Of a DNA stretch of 35,699 bases, positions 1-9,900 are shown piece after piece. A model generated the notes under the pieces. The model made no database searches. It saw only the letters and a list, made by a program, of their open reading frames with translations, and was not told the origin of the DNA. This DNA is from a bacterium (lineage in GTDB: Bacteria; Verrucomicrobiota; Kiritimatiellia; CAIKKV01; CAITUY01): positions 1 to 35,699 of the forward strand of contig JBAXWB010000043.1 in assembly GCA_037128595.1 (NCBI GenBank). Reading direction: 5' to 3'. The first letter of the stretch is position 1. The number at the start of each line of letters is the position of its first letter. The position numbers and the translations under genes were made by a program.

Positions 1-3
1 AGA

Positions 4-55
4 TTCCCGCCAGCCATTAGCCAATGCTGTTGCATTGGCTAATGGCTGGCGGGAA
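4..55. repeat. Perfect terminal hairpin, left copy
   Basis: Two 24-bp arms (4-27 and 32-55) are exact reverse complements around a TGTT loop. Positions 3-54 are the reverse complement of 35648-35699, so the window starts and ends in the same element. It could be a dispersed palindromic repeat that stopped assembly or a fold-back artefact. The right arm is in frame with the truncated isomerase that follows, so that arm may be native gene sequence. Confidence 0.85.
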
Positions 56-491
56 GGATAATGTCTGGTACTTCTCCAATTCCGGCACGCACGCCACCTA
101 TTTTGCAGGTCACTCGCTGGATCCGGCAAAGAATTTAAAGCACGTCTCGTTCTTCCCTGAAGCATCCTACTACCCGGCGGGTGGCGCCTCGGTTCACCAT
201 TTTGCCGCGCCGGGCAAGGTTACGCTGGCCCGCCTGGCCCGCAAGGATGGCAGGTATTGGATGGCCATTGTGCCCGGCAAGTTCGTGCAGTTCCCGCGCA
301 AGGTCATGGTTCAAAAGGGTTCGACCGTGACGCCGGAGTGGCCCATCGCTTTCACGCGGCTGGCGTGTTCGGCGGACGACTTCCTGGCCCATTTTCCCTG
401 CAATCATATTCACGGCTGCTATGGCGATTGGACACAGGAATTGCTCCATGTCGCCAGCCTGCTGGGAATCGAAACGCGGGTATTTGGATGA
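24..491 (+). CDS. 5'-truncated L-fucose isomerase-like protein (C-terminal part)
   Basis: This open frame is the C-terminal portion of a sugar isomerase related to L-fucose/L-arabinose isomerases, which interconvert aldoses and ketoses in the cytoplasm. The evidence is the ending NHIHGCYGDWTQELLHVASL, which resembles the family's C-terminal segment with the YGD motif, and the central stretch with VTLARLARKDGRYWM. Full-length relatives have roughly 450-600 residues; only about 155 remain here. The ATG at 24 lies inside the terminal hairpin and an in-frame TAG occurs at 18-20, so this is not the natural start. The stop codon overlaps the ATG of the next gene (ATGA, 488-491), indicating translational coupling in an operon. 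Family assignment is fairly secure; substrate is not known. Confidence 0.65.
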   Translation: MLLHWLMAGGKDNVWYFSNSGTHATYFAGHSLDPAKNLKHVSFFPEASYYPAGGASVHHFAAPGKVTLARLARKDGRYWMAIVPGKFVQFPRKVMVQKGSTVTPEWPIAFTRLACSADDFLAHFPCNHIHGCYGDWTQELLHVASLLGIETRVFG

Positions 492-2416
492 ACCGGTCTG
501 GTATTGACAACATGCTGGCCTTGGATCGGCTGCCGTTTCTCGATGGTAGCGTGACAGCCCATTACGAGGGCAGCATCGACAAACAAGGCGGCAACGCCGA
601 CTGGGACTGGTGGCTCTACCAGGATGACCGTGGCGAATGGGTGCTGCTGGATGTGGATGGGCCTGGCTGTATTTACAACTTTGTGCAACACCGGTATCCC
701 AGCAGTAAGGTGCCGGTGTTCCGGTTCTATTTCGATGGCGAGTTAGAACCGCGCTTCACGATTACACCGGCGGAATTCGGAAAGAAATTCCCGTTTATCA
801 AGCCCCTTGCCGATATCTTCGTGGGCGATGACATTCCACCCCAGGGGCGCGGTCCGATCTGGGTCGTACGGAGTTTTGTGCCCATGCCGTTTCGCAAGTC
901 CTGCCGGATCACATCATCGGTTAAACTCGAAGGAGCAGATAAGACCAAGGGGGAGGGCGGCTGGGGGCACGCGATCTACCACCGTTATGCGACCGTTGAG
1001 GGCGTGAAAACCTTTACGGGGCAAGAGGATTATTCCCCGCTGCTCAGGGCATGGGCGGCGGTGGGGCACGACCCGAAGGAGGTAACTGGCCCCGAACAAG
1101 TTGCGGGCAATGTCACCGTGGCGTCGGGGGCGACCGTCAGCCTGCTCGATCTTACGGGTGCGGGTTGCGTGACTGCCCTGCGGTTGCACGCCGACCCCCT
1201 GTCTGCCGTGTGGTTGAGAGACCTGTGGCTCAGGGTGACGTGGGATGGCCACAGTCGGCCTGATGTGGAGTGCCCTCTGGGCGCCTTTTTCGGCAATGAG
1301 ATCGGGAACAACCGCATCGGGTTTCTGACGCATGGACAGACTTCCAACGGCACATTCTACTGCTATTTCCCGATGCCGTTCGGGAAATCGGCCCGGGTGG
1401 AATTGATGAATCGGGGTCAGGGGAATGGACCGCGCATCGCCTATGAACTGTTGCTGGCGCCGGCGGCAAAGGTTCTTGCGCCGCTGCAATACGGCTATTT
1501 CAAGGCCTCTCCGTATTATCCGCCGACGGCGGTGCGACGCGGGCGGGATTCGATTATCGCGGAGGTTGCCGGCCGGGGCCACATTGTGGCCTGCACATTG
1601 ACCGGGCGGTCGTTAAACAATCAATATGTTTCCTGCGAGGGGGACGTCCGGTTGTATATCGATGGGCGCGCCACGCCGCAGATTGAGAGCGATGGCTCGG
1701 AAAGCCATGCCTGTTACGGATGGGGGTTCGTCTATCCACCGCAACAGAATCCGGTCTCAGGGTACGATGGCAGCGGTCATCCACTTTATGAATTCAGTGA
1801 GACCCGCATCAACCTTGGCGACCGGTATCCGTTCCAAACCGGTTTCCGGTTTGCTTTCGAGGCCGGCGGCCACAATGACACCGACATGGTGCATTCCGGG
1901 GTGGTGCTCTACTATGGCGTGGAGGCGCCGGGCATGATCCTGACCGACGAAGTCGCCATCGGCGATGCAGATTCGGAACGGGCCCACGATTATCGTGTGG
2001 AGCGTCAGGTATGGCACGGCGAACTCACGGCGAAATATGAAGACGATGTCGATACCGTTCGGACGGCGCCAGGGAGAGCTTTTAACGGCTCCAGCGAGTT
2101 CGTTGCGACGATCCGGACGGACAACGATGGCGTCCGGTTACGCCGTCTGGCCGATCAGCAGCATGGTCGGCAGAGGGTGCGCGTAGTAGTCGATGGTGTT
2201 CCGGTGTCAGAACGCACATGGTACCAGCCCGATCAAAATCCCCATCGCCGTTGGCTGGAGGACGAATTCGAGATTCCGGCGGAGTATACGCGCGGGAAGT
2301 CACGAATCAAACTGCGGTTGGAAGTGGTGTCGGCGAGTGAGTCGCCAGCCTGGACGGAGTTCCAGTATTGGGTCTATTCACATTTACAGGCGCCGACAGG
2401 CAAACAAGGAAAATGA
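488..2416 (+). CDS. GH172 (DUF2961) family glycoside hydrolase-like protein
   Basis: The 642-residue product belongs to the DUF2961 family, now GH172, whose characterised members act on fructofuranose- or arabinofuranose-containing glycans. Recognisable features are the N-terminal DVDGPGCIYNFV segment, a PLGAFFG motif around residues 263-269, and a second beta-sandwich region toward the C terminus (about 490-640). There is no signal peptide, so a cytoplasmic location is likely. The ATG at 488 was chosen because it overlaps the upstream stop (ATGA) and because the aligned family N terminus starts shortly after; the frame is open further upstream, but that part is the shadow of the isomerase gene. 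Eight bases separate it from the GH2 gene, so isomerase, GH172 and GH2 form one operon. The exact substrate is unknown. Confidence 0.8.
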   Translation: MNRSGIDNMLALDRLPFLDGSVTAHYEGSIDKQGGNADWDWWLYQDDRGEWVLLDVDGPGCIYNFVQHRYPSSKVPVFRFYFDGELEPRFTITPAEFGKKFPFIKPLADIFVGDDIPPQGRGPIWVVRSFVPMPFRKSCRITSSVKLEGADKTKGEGGWGHAIYHRYATVEGVKTFTGQEDYSPLLRAWAAVGHDPKEVTGPEQVAGNVTVASGATVSLLDLTGAGCVTALRLHADPLSAVWLRDLWLRVTWDGHSRPDVECPLGAFFGNEIGNNRIGFLTHGQTSNGTFYCYFPMPFGKSARVELMNRGQGNGPRIAYELLLAPAAKVLAPLQYGYFKASPYYPPTAVRRGRDSIIAEVAGRGHIVACTLTGRSLNNQYVSCEGDVRLYIDGRATPQIESDGSESHACYGWGFVYPPQQNPVSGYDGSGHPLYEFSETRINLGDRYPFQTGFRFAFEAGGHNDTDMVHSGVVLYYGVEAPGMILTDEVAIGDADSERAHDYRVERQVWHGELTAKYEDDVDTVRTAPGRAFNGSSEFVATIRTDNDGVRLRRLADQQHGRQRVRVVVDGVPVSERTWYQPDQNPHRRWLEDEFEIPAEYTRGKSRIKLRLEVVSASESPAWTEFQYWVYSHLQAPTGKQGK

Positions 2417-2423
2417 AAACACA

Positions 2424-5400
2424 ATGAAGAAGATTAACGACTCGTTCCTTGACTCTTCAAAAGACAAAAAGGCCGCGGCGATCATCAATGATCCTGTGCA
2501 TGGCGAAGTCCTTGATGCCCGCTTCGGCGCGTTGCGGGTGCCGTGGTATGACAATCTGGCGACGCCCCGGTTCACGGTTGAGGTCTGGGCCAAGCCCCGG
2601 CACAACACAGAGTGGCTTGTCTCTTGCCAACCGCCTGATCGGGCACACCCCTGGGTGATCGCCGTGGGCCAGGGCGGCGATCTGGCTGCGTTTTTCCCCG
2701 GAGCGGGTATTGCATGGTATTGGAACTGCGTGCCTGTCAATGACGGCCAATGGCATCATTTGGCCATGACGGTCGACGGTCAGACCCCTCAGTTCTTTGT
2801 CGATGGACGACTCACTCCCACCGATGCGGGGTCACAAAACAAGCCCCATACAATTGCGCTGGAGCCCGGACTTCACGCTGGCACAGATAGCTATTTCGCC
2901 AATGCCGAAGGGGCGCCGGGCGGTGACGGTCTGATCCACGCCATCCGCATCTCGCGCGGCATACGAGCGATCACCTCAGACTCCGACGGCGCGATCACCG
3001 CGGACGAGGCGACGATCGGGCTATGGAACTTCAACCACGTCATCGACGGCACCTTTGTTCGCGACGAATCAGGCCAAGGCGGCGACGGCACGCTCTCGGC
3101 TGTCGACCTGCCCGAAAAGCCGCTCAGCCTCGATGCGATTGACCGGCATTTCTATGCCCCCGGACCCGGCCCGATGGAGGGTGAGGCCTCCGCTGTGACG
3201 TTCCTTTCCGCCGATCCTGGCCTTGCGCCAGTTCCAACGGCGGATTCGACCATCCTGGATGGTCAGTGGGAAATGGCAGAGGACGGTGATGACGAATCGC
3301 GACTCGCACCGGGTTCGTGGGATGATGCGATCCCCGCCGCCGTTCCTGGCAGCGTCCACGCCGCACTGCAAAAGGCCGGGAAGATCCCCGACCCCAAGGG
3401 CGGACGCAACGACGCGATGGCCAACCGGCAAAGTTTCAAGACCTGGTGGTGCCGCACGTATTTCCCGCGCCCTGTCGGCGCGCGACATCGACTGGTCTTT
3501 GACGGCGTGGCCATCCGCTGCTCCGTCTGGCTCAACGGCACGAAACTCGGTGAGCATGAAGGAATGTTCGGCGGTCCCTCGTTCGACATCGCCGCGCTGC
3601 TGCGCGACCGGAATGAACTGGTCGTGAAACTTGATCCCGCCCCGCACGAGGGTCCGGCAGGCATGAAGTACTCGTCTCCCACCTTTGAAAAGGCGAACAA
3701 CGGGTGGCGCAAGACAGTCGTCTTCAACAACGTCTACGGCTGGCACTATTCCAACATCCCCTCGTTGGGCATTTGGCGGTCTGTGCGGGTGGAAGCGGCG
3801 CCGACGGTTCGGCTTCTCCACCCCTTTGTCGCCACCGAACACGCCGCCGATGGAAAGATTCATCTGGTCGTGGATCTGCAAGGCCCCGCCACCGGCTGGG
3901 CCGGCAAACTGACGGGCATGATCCGGCCGCACAACTTCACCGGGAAGCCGCTGCACTTCGAATGGCCGGTTCGCGCGGCGCAGGCCGGGCAGCGCCAATC
4001 CCTGCGGCTTCAGATTCCCGATGTGGAACTGTGGTGGCCCAATGGCTACGGCAAGCAATCGCTGTATCAACTCAACTTGCGCTTTACGCCTGAGGTCGCC
4101 GGTACTGCCGACGAGCGCGAAGTGGTTTTCGGTGTCCGCACCATCGAGATGGGACCGGGTCCCGAAGGAACCAATCACAAGCGCTATAACTGGACATTCA
4201 TTGTCAACGGGCGGCCGTTGTTCATCAAGGGCACGGGCTGGTGCACCCTGGATTCGTCGATGGACTTCAGCGCGGCGCGGTACGAGCGCTTCCTGCAAAT
4301 GGCCAAGGACCAGCACTGCCAGATGGTGCGGGCCTGGGGGAGCGGCATGCCCGAGACGGACGAGTTCTACGACGCGTGCGACCGGCTGGGGTTGCTGGTC
4401 ATGCAGGAGTGGCCCACCGCGTGGAACAGCCACGCCGACCAGCCGTATGAGGTGCTGGAAGAAACGGTGCGTCTCAATACCCTGCGCCTGCGCAACCACC
4501 CGAGTCTGGCGATGTGGGGCGGCGGCAACGAATCCAATATGCCGTTTGGGAAAGCCATCGACATGATGGGCCGCCTGGCGGTCGAACTGGACGGCACCCG
4601 CCCTTTCCATCGCGGGGAACCGTGGGGCGGCAGCACCCACAACTACGACTGTTGGTGGGGCAAAGCGCCGTTGGACGCCAATTTGCAGATGACCTCTTTA
4701 TTCTTTGGCGAGTTCGGGATCGCGAGTATGCCGGTTATGGAATCGGTGATGCGTTACCTGCCCGAGGAGGAACGCCACGAGTGGCCGCCACGTGAAGACG
4801 GAAGCTTCGCGTACCACACCCCGGTATTCAATCGGCGGGAAGATGTTGCCCGCCTGCGGCAGTACGCCGGTTACTTCACGGAGGGCCGGACCCTGGAACG
4901 GTTTATTGCCGGCTCGCAACTGGCGCAGTGCGTCGCGCTGCGTCATACGCTGGAACGTGCCCGCACACGGTGGCCCGAGGCGACCGGCGCGCTGCTATAT
5001 AAGCTGAACGATAACTATCCGGCCGCCAGTTGGGCGACGGCGGATTGGTACGGCGCGACAAAGCTCAGTCACTGGTTTGTGCAGGACGCCTTCGCGCCGG
5101 TGACGGCCGTCGTGTTATTCGAGAGTGTAAATAACGTCGGCAAGGCACTCGCCCTTCCGGTGTTTCTCCTCGATGACACGGCCGCGCTGGGCCAGGTGAA
5201 CTGGCGGGTGCGTATCCGCGCCTTTGATGGTAAGCTGAAGCAAGTAAAGGAGACGATATTCGATGGAGCCGGAGCAGTCGAGCAGGGCCGGCGGAGATTG
5301 GGCACCTTTGACCTGACCGCAGAAGAGACGCAGGCGGTGCCGCTGCTGGTCGTCAGCGAGGTCGAAGCCGATGGCCGTCAGGTCCACCGCACGTTCTATT

Positions 5401-5693
5401 TCGTGAACTACGAAGCGAAGAAAGATTCCCTGTTTGAACTGCCTGCAACGACGTACGAACTTGCGGCCGGCAATGGCGTGGCGCGAGTCACCAACACGGG
5501 ATTGCACCCCGCGGTGGGCGTGACCATCAGTCGTCCCGGTCATGCCGATACGTTTTCCGCAGACGACAACGCCTTTTGGCTCGATCCGGGTGAGTCGCGC
5601 ACGGTCGCCGTCAACAGCACCGACGGACTGGCGGTAGAGGCATTCAACAAGAGCAACAACCCGGAACTGGAGCCGGCCGTTCCCGGCCGGTAG
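2424..5693 (+). CDS. LamG-GH2 beta-mannosidase/exo-glucosaminidase-like glycoside hydrolase
   Basis: The 1089-residue protein begins with a laminin-G/concanavalin-like domain (about residues 45-200) and continues with a GH2 architecture: sugar-binding domain (about 277-450, with VPGSVHAALQKAGKIPDP and LVFDGVAIRCSVWLNG), immunoglobulin-like domain (WWPNGYGKQSLYQL), and TIM barrel. The predicted acid/base is E703 in WGGGNE and the nucleophile E763 in FFGEFG, with spacing like the beta-mannosidase and exo-beta-D-glucosaminidase branch of GH2. No signal peptide is present, so it should act on imported oligosaccharides. The ATG at 2424 follows GGAAAA at a somewhat long distance; earlier in-frame codons overlap the GH172 gene. 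The C terminus (5658-5693) lies in a direct repeat found again 1160 bp downstream. Substrate is inferred from the family only. Confidence 0.87.
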   Translation: MKKINDSFLDSSKDKKAAAIINDPVHGEVLDARFGALRVPWYDNLATPRFTVEVWAKPRHNTEWLVSCQPPDRAHPWVIAVGQGGDLAAFFPGAGIAWYWNCVPVNDGQWHHLAMTVDGQTPQFFVDGRLTPTDAGSQNKPHTIALEPGLHAGTDSYFANAEGAPGGDGLIHAIRISRGIRAITSDSDGAITADEATIGLWNFNHVIDGTFVRDESGQGGDGTLSAVDLPEKPLSLDAIDRHFYAPGPGPMEGEASAVTFLSADPGLAPVPTADSTILDGQWEMAEDGDDESRLAPGSWDDAIPAAVPGSVHAALQKAGKIPDPKGGRNDAMANRQSFKTWWCRTYFPRPVGARHRLVFDGVAIRCSVWLNGTKLGEHEGMFGGPSFDIAALLRDRNELVVKLDPAPHEGPAGMKYSSPTFEKANNGWRKTVVFNNVYGWHYSNIPSLGIWRSVRVEAAPTVRLLHPFVATEHAADGKIHLVVDLQGPATGWAGKLTGMIRPHNFTGKPLHFEWPVRAAQAGQRQSLRLQIPDVELWWPNGYGKQSLYQLNLRFTPEVAGTADEREVVFGVRTIEMGPGPEGTNHKRYNWTFIVNGRPLFIKGTGWCTLDSSMDFSAARYERFLQMAKDQHCQMVRAWGSGMPETDEFYDACDRLGLLVMQEWPTAWNSHADQPYEVLEETVRLNTLRLRNHPSLAMWGGGNESNMPFGKAIDMMGRLAVELDGTRPFHRGEPWGGSTHNYDCWWGKAPLDANLQMTSLFFGEFGIASMPVMESVMRYLPEEERHEWPPREDGSFAYHTPVFNRREDVARLRQYAGYFTEGRTLERFIAGSQLAQCVALRHTLERARTRWPEATGALLYKLNDNYPAASWATADWYGATKLSHWFVQDAFAPVTAVVLFESVNNVGKALALPVFLLDDTAALGQVNWRVRIRAFDGKLKQVKETIFDGAGAVEQGRRRLGTFDLTAEETQAVPLLVVSEVEADGRQVHRTFYFVNYEAKKDSLFELPATTYELAAGNGVARVTNTGLHPAVGVTISRPGHADTFSADDNAFWLDPGESRTVAVNSTDGLAVEAFNKSNNPELEPAVPGR

Positions 5694-5716
5694 AGAAGGG
5701 GATCGCCCAAGGGATC
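5658..5716. repeat. Direct repeat flanking the TA-like module, copy 1
   Basis: This segment, comprising the last codons of the GH2 gene and its 3' flank, recurs at 6818-6876 at an offset of exactly 1160 bp. I count four mismatches (5686, 5694, 5702, 5715). The two copies bracket the two-gene module on the minus strand. Confidence 0.9.
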
Positions 5717-5737
5717 TAAGTCCGGCAGGTTGATCGG

Positions 5738-6145
5738 TTAGGCGCGCGCGAGGGCATTTGCGGAGACAAATAGATTGCGGCGTCTAAAGGGGACGGGGCT
5801 CTCAACCAACAGAATGGCCTTCAATGTCTCAAGCCCTCCCGCAAACCATGGCCGGTGCAAATAACATTGCGGCGACTCCGTCCATTCGGGCGGGGTTAGA
5901 GACGATTCGCGACAGACCGTTTCAACCACAGCAGCCAGATAGGCATTACAATCGGCATGTGTTTTGGCATCCAACCACACCGGCGTTTCGCAAATTAACG
6001 CCAATTTTTCTTTCGGAGACGAACAGCGCTGCCGGAAATCATCAAGAAAATCGCCTAATAATTGTAACGACAACGTTTTCCCGAGAGAGACCTCATTATT
6101 CCATGTGAGGCTTATATCTCTAATGGTTGTACGAACCACATTCAT
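5738..6145 (-). CDS. Conserved hypothetical partner of a DUF6036-like nucleotidyltransferase
   Basis: The 135-residue product has no domain I can name. Its C-terminal half, with RPWFAGGLETLKAILLVESP and then FRRRNLFVSANALARA, matches my recollection of small proteins encoded next to DUF6036-type nucleotidyltransferases. The ATG at 6145 overlaps the stop of the upstream gene (ATGA), which supports this start over an in-frame ATG at 6166, and implies coupled translation and perhaps a stoichiometric complex. The pair is framed by direct repeats and is richer in A+T than its neighbours, consistent with transfer. It could be the antitoxin or the second toxin component; the sequence does not decide. 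Confidence 0.6.
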   Translation of the reverse strand: MNVVRTTIRDISLTWNNEVSLGKTLSLQLLGDFLDDFRQRCSSPKEKLALICETPVWLDAKTHADCNAYLAAVVETVCRESSLTPPEWTESPQCYLHRPWFAGGLETLKAILLVESPVPFRRRNLFVSANALARA

Positions 6146-6666
6146 GACGTCTCGATTTCCTGGCAAAGTTCTTCGATGGCAAAACGGGTTTTGGGCTGAA
6201 TCTGATTCCCGGGATAATACTTTTCAACAACATTCAAAATGGCCGCTGCATTCCGTAGTTTCAGATGCTTCATCAGGAACCTGATGTCGTGAATATCCGT
6301 TTCATCTTTCCCGATTCGCATACTCATGCATTTCATTGCCAGCAGATATTCCGGTGCCGCCACAAAAACCTTTAAATTGGGCAAATCAAGCAAAGGCTTG
6401 GTTTCGCCCGCAGAACTGAGGAATCCTTTCACGGCATCATTCAACCATCCTTCAGCAGCCCCGCACTCCTCTGTTACTTTGGCCGCAGCCTGATAAACTA
6501 AAGCCTTCGGAGCAAATACGGCATCCACATCCTTCGTGCTGAGCCGGGCCTTGTGAGCCAAGACCATAGCTGCGCCGCCGAAAATAACAATCTCGCCCAC
6601 CACATTATTCAAGGCTAACAACTCTGAAAGACGGGCGAGATAGGCTTCTATTTCTTGGCTGTCCAT
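6142..6666 (-). CDS. DUF6036-like nucleotidyltransferase (possible toxin of a TA-like pair)
   Basis: The 174-residue protein resembles the DUF6036/AbiEii-like nucleotidyltransferase group. It has a GG motif (IFGGAAMVL, residues 30-31) followed by the DxD motif in STKDVDAVF (D46, D48), the arrangement that binds metal and NTP in this fold, then a family-like region LKVFVAAPEYLLAMKCMSMR near residue 100. Such proteins are often toxin-antitoxin or abortive-infection components, but function here is inferred. The start is set at the ATG at 6666; a GTG at 6684 would add six residues. Neither start has a good ribosome-binding site. It heads the minus-strand operon with the 5738-6145 gene (4-nt overlap). 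Confidence 0.7.
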   Translation of the reverse strand: MDSQEIEAYLARLSELLALNNVVGEIVIFGGAAMVLAHKARLSTKDVDAVFAPKALVYQAAAKVTEECGAAEGWLNDAVKGFLSSAGETKPLLDLPNLKVFVAAPEYLLAMKCMSMRIGKDETDIHDIRFLMKHLKLRNAAAILNVVEKYYPGNQIQPKTRFAIEELCQEIETS

Positions 6667-6752
6667 AATGCGTAAGAATAACACGACCCGCTATAATGAC
6701 AAGAAAACTGAATAATAGATGAATAATATGAAAGTTGTAATGTGAAATGCCG

Positions 6753-6790
6753 TAGCGAGAAAAGAAAGCGTTCCACGCCGCGGCTCGCTA
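6753..6790. repeat. Inverted repeat upstream of the nucleotidyltransferase module
   Basis: TAGCGAG (6753-6759) is the exact reverse complement of CTCGCTA (6784-6790), with a 24-nt loop. It lies between the start of the minus-strand module and direct-repeat copy 2. A terminator, recombination site or chance are all possible; there is no T tract. Confidence 0.3.
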
Positions 6791-6817
6791 TCCTTTGTGG
6801 TCTTGCCGCAGAACACT

Positions 6818-6876
6818 AACCCGGAACTGGAGCCGGCCGTTCCCGTCCGGTAGTGAAGGGGGTCGCCCAAGGGACC
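6818..6876. repeat. Direct repeat flanking the TA-like module, copy 2
   Basis: This is the second copy of the 5658-5716 segment. It contains a non-functional copy of the GH2 C-terminal codons and stop, showing that the end of the GH2 gene was duplicated around the inserted module. Confidence 0.9.
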
Positions 6877-6896
6877 TGCCTCGTGAATACATCTCG

Positions 6897-6910
6897 TGTT
6901 ACCGTGTACA
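6897..6910 (-). promoter_or_regulatory. 14-bp operator-like motif, copy 1
   Basis: Read on the minus strand this is TGTACACGGTAACA, identical to 14403-14416 and 14456-14469. Its outer half-sites (TGT...ACA) and central CG give an imperfect palindrome like LacI-family operators. It ends 15 bp before a TTGACG -35-like box, 80 nt upstream of the GH123-like gene. The three exact copies are observed; the regulator is unknown. Confidence 0.6.
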
Positions 6911-6925
6911 TGTTAGTAATTCAGA

Positions 6926-6955
6926 TTGACGGCGCCGGCGTCAGGATGTTACCTT
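6926..6955 (+). promoter_or_regulatory. Putative promoter of the 6990-14292 operon
   Basis: TTGACG (6926-6931) is followed after 18 bp by TACCTT (6950-6955), a good -35 box and a weak -10 box. It lies directly downstream of the 14-bp motif at 6897 and leaves a 5' leader of about 30 nt before the ATG at 6990. Confidence 0.4.
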
Positions 6956-6989
6956 CTGCGGGAATGCTGGAGAACAAGGAATCAAAATC

Positions 6990-9900
6990 ATGCGCATGAC
7001 AAGAATGGTGATGAGATTGATCGGGCTCGCAGGGGCTTTAACGGTGCAGGCTGGTGTTAATCTCATTAATGATCCCTCATTTGAGGAACCCCAGGCGCGA
7101 AACCAGTTCGGGCACGTCTTCAAGAAATGGGGTGGCTGGAAATATGAGGGCGACTGCTCGTTCGAGGTCGGCCAGGTCGCGCACTCCGGGAAACACTCCT
7201 GCCTGCTGGCGGGCGTCAGCGGGCCCAAGATCCGCGTCTGCATGCCGGAAAAAGAACTCGAACCCGGACGCTACCGCATCACCGCCTTCATCCGCGGGTT
7301 GGATATCGGGTCCGGCACCTGGAAGGGGAATACGGAGTTCATGTTTGACGGCGTCTACATCGGACTCGAAAAGGGCGGCACGTTTGGCTGGACGCCCCTG
7401 ACCTATGTCGCCGACATCAAGGCGAAGAAGAAGGTCTCCAGTCCGTCATTCGGTTTGATGGCGCCTGGGTTCTTATGGATCGACGATGTTACCTTGGAGA
7501 AGGTCCCGGCCGATACGCCGCTCACGCCTCAACCGGTGCTGGGCAGGGAAGAGGCGCCGATTGTACCCCCGGGCCCACTGGGCGCGGACCAGATGCGTTG
7601 CCCGCTGTGCGGCTACCGCAACGAGCCGGCGTGGAAGACCTGCTACTCCTGCGGCTCGGTGCTGACGGCAAAACCCAGGCGCGCGGAGGGGCCGGCGGTG
7701 AAACTGATCGCCTCGTTTGAGGATAACGCCCCGATCGACGGAGATGTGGCGACCATGAAGGTGGTTACCGAACACGCCACAGACGGTGCCAAGGCGCTGC
7801 GCCTGGATCGCAGTTACATGGGCTTGAACGGTCCTCAGGATTGGACCGGCTACGATTATCTCAAGGCGGATATCTACGCCGACGCGGCCGAACCCGTACC
7901 GATCTATCTGGAGATCCGCGACAAGTCCACCGACGGCTACTGGACGCGTGTCAACTATGAGACCATTGTGCCGCCCGGCCAGAGCACGCTGACGATTCCC
8001 GTGAAGCAGCTTTACGTCGGTGAGAAAGCCCGCCCTGGCCGGATGCTTGATCTGGCGGGTGTGACCCGCCTCGCCCTCAGCCACGCGGCGGAGAAGCCGG
8101 CGGGCCCGCTGTTCATCGATAACATCCGTCTGGAACGCGACGATGCGGCTGAAAAAGTTGTCTTTGATGGACTCTACGCCTTCGATTTCGGCGCGGGTAC
8201 GAGTCCGGTTATGGATGGGTTCACGCCCATCACGGCCTCCTCCATGTATTCCAAGGGACGCGGCTATGGACTCAAGAACGCCAAGGTGTGGCAAACGATC
8301 GACGCCCTTCAGCCGGACCCGCTCTACCAGGACTTCATCTGCATCGAGTCCGGCGGCTTGGCCGTGGATGTTCCGAACGGGACCTACCATGTGTTCGTCA
8401 ATATCGATAGTCCGTCCGAATACTGGGGCGATTTCCAGCGTTATACCAAGCGGACGGTCCTGGCCCAGGGGCAGCCTGTGGTCGTTGAGACCATGACCTT
8501 TGCGGACCAGTTACGCAAATACTTCCGCTTCTGGAATGCCGATGACCTGCCGACCGAGAACACGTTCGACAAGTATCAGAAGGCCTATTTCCATGAAAAA
8601 CAATTTGATGTTGCGGTCACCAACGGACAACTCAGTATTGACTTCCAGGGCGAGAACTGGGGTTGCTGTGTTTCTGCCGTCGTGATCTACCCGGTGGCCA
8701 AGGCGGACCAGGGCCGGAAATTCCTCCAGTTTGTTGAGAACCGGCGGCGCTTCTACTTCGACAACTACTTCAAGCGTATTCTGCACAAGCCGGCTGGCGA
8801 CCCACTGGCGCCGGCGGCGGCGGACCAGGCGCGCGGCTATGTGCTCTTCCAACCTGACACCATGCGGGATATCTACTACAACGACACGCCGAAGGCCGGC
8901 GAAGCCTGCACGAAGTTGCAGGGGGACGCCTTCGCAGGCGTGAGTGAGCCGGTCGCCCTGGCTCTCGTGCCTCTTCGTGATCTGGGCGAGGTAACCGTGA
9001 CCGTGAGCGATCTCAAAGGCCGGGCCGGTGCGATTCCGGCTTCCGCCGTGGATGTCGGCTTTGTCTCCTATCGTGTGACGCGGGTGACCATGGATGGCGG
9101 CGTCTACACGATCAAACCCCGTTTGCTGATGCCCGCGAACACCGTGGCTTGTCCCAAGGACATGGCGCGGTGTTTCTGGCTGACGGTTAAAACACCCGTG
9201 GATGCCAAGGCCGGGCTCTATCAGGGCGAGGTGACGGTAGTGTCCGCCAAGGGCCGCCGTGACACCCTTCCGTTCGTATTTACCGTACATGCCGGTACGC
9301 TGGATCCGGTCGACATGCCTGCGGGCCCGTTCGGGTACTCCATCGGCGTGCCGTGGGTCGGCGGCGACACGAACGCGGCCGCCTTTGCAGCCTCACTATC
9401 CGCGAAAAGCCTGCAGCGCCTGCGCGACTATGGCTTCACCGCCTTCACCGGGGTCCCGGATATCGCGTATCGTGGGTTCAACAAGGAGCGTCAGCCCCAG
9501 TTTGATTTTACCCGCGCTGATGCGCAGATGAAGCAAGCCCGGGACATGGGTTTTCTGGCGGTTGTCACCTATGGCGGCGGTGTCAGAGGGATCAACGCCT
9601 ATGCCAAGGATAATACCGCCATGCAGGCCGCAGGGTTCAGTGACTATAGCGAGTTCATCAAGGCGGTCTACACCGCCATCCAGAAACACGCCGACGAACA
9701 GGGCTGGTTGCCAGTGTACTATAACCTGTGCGACGAGCCGATCGGCGAGGCGCTGGACGCTTCGACGGCGAATGCGGCGGCCTACCGCAAGGCATTCCCC
9801 AAGGGGCCGCCTTATTTTACCGGAGCGACCAGTTACGAAGGCGCGGATCCCAAGGCTCCGCACTACCTGCTGGCCAAGGCCCTGCATGTGGCTGACTGGA

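Noticed and set aside
3069-4640. Long minus-strand open frame opposite the GH2 gene
   Set aside because: It lies fully antisense to a well-supported enzyme, has no recognisable motif, and is explained by GC-rich codon structure.
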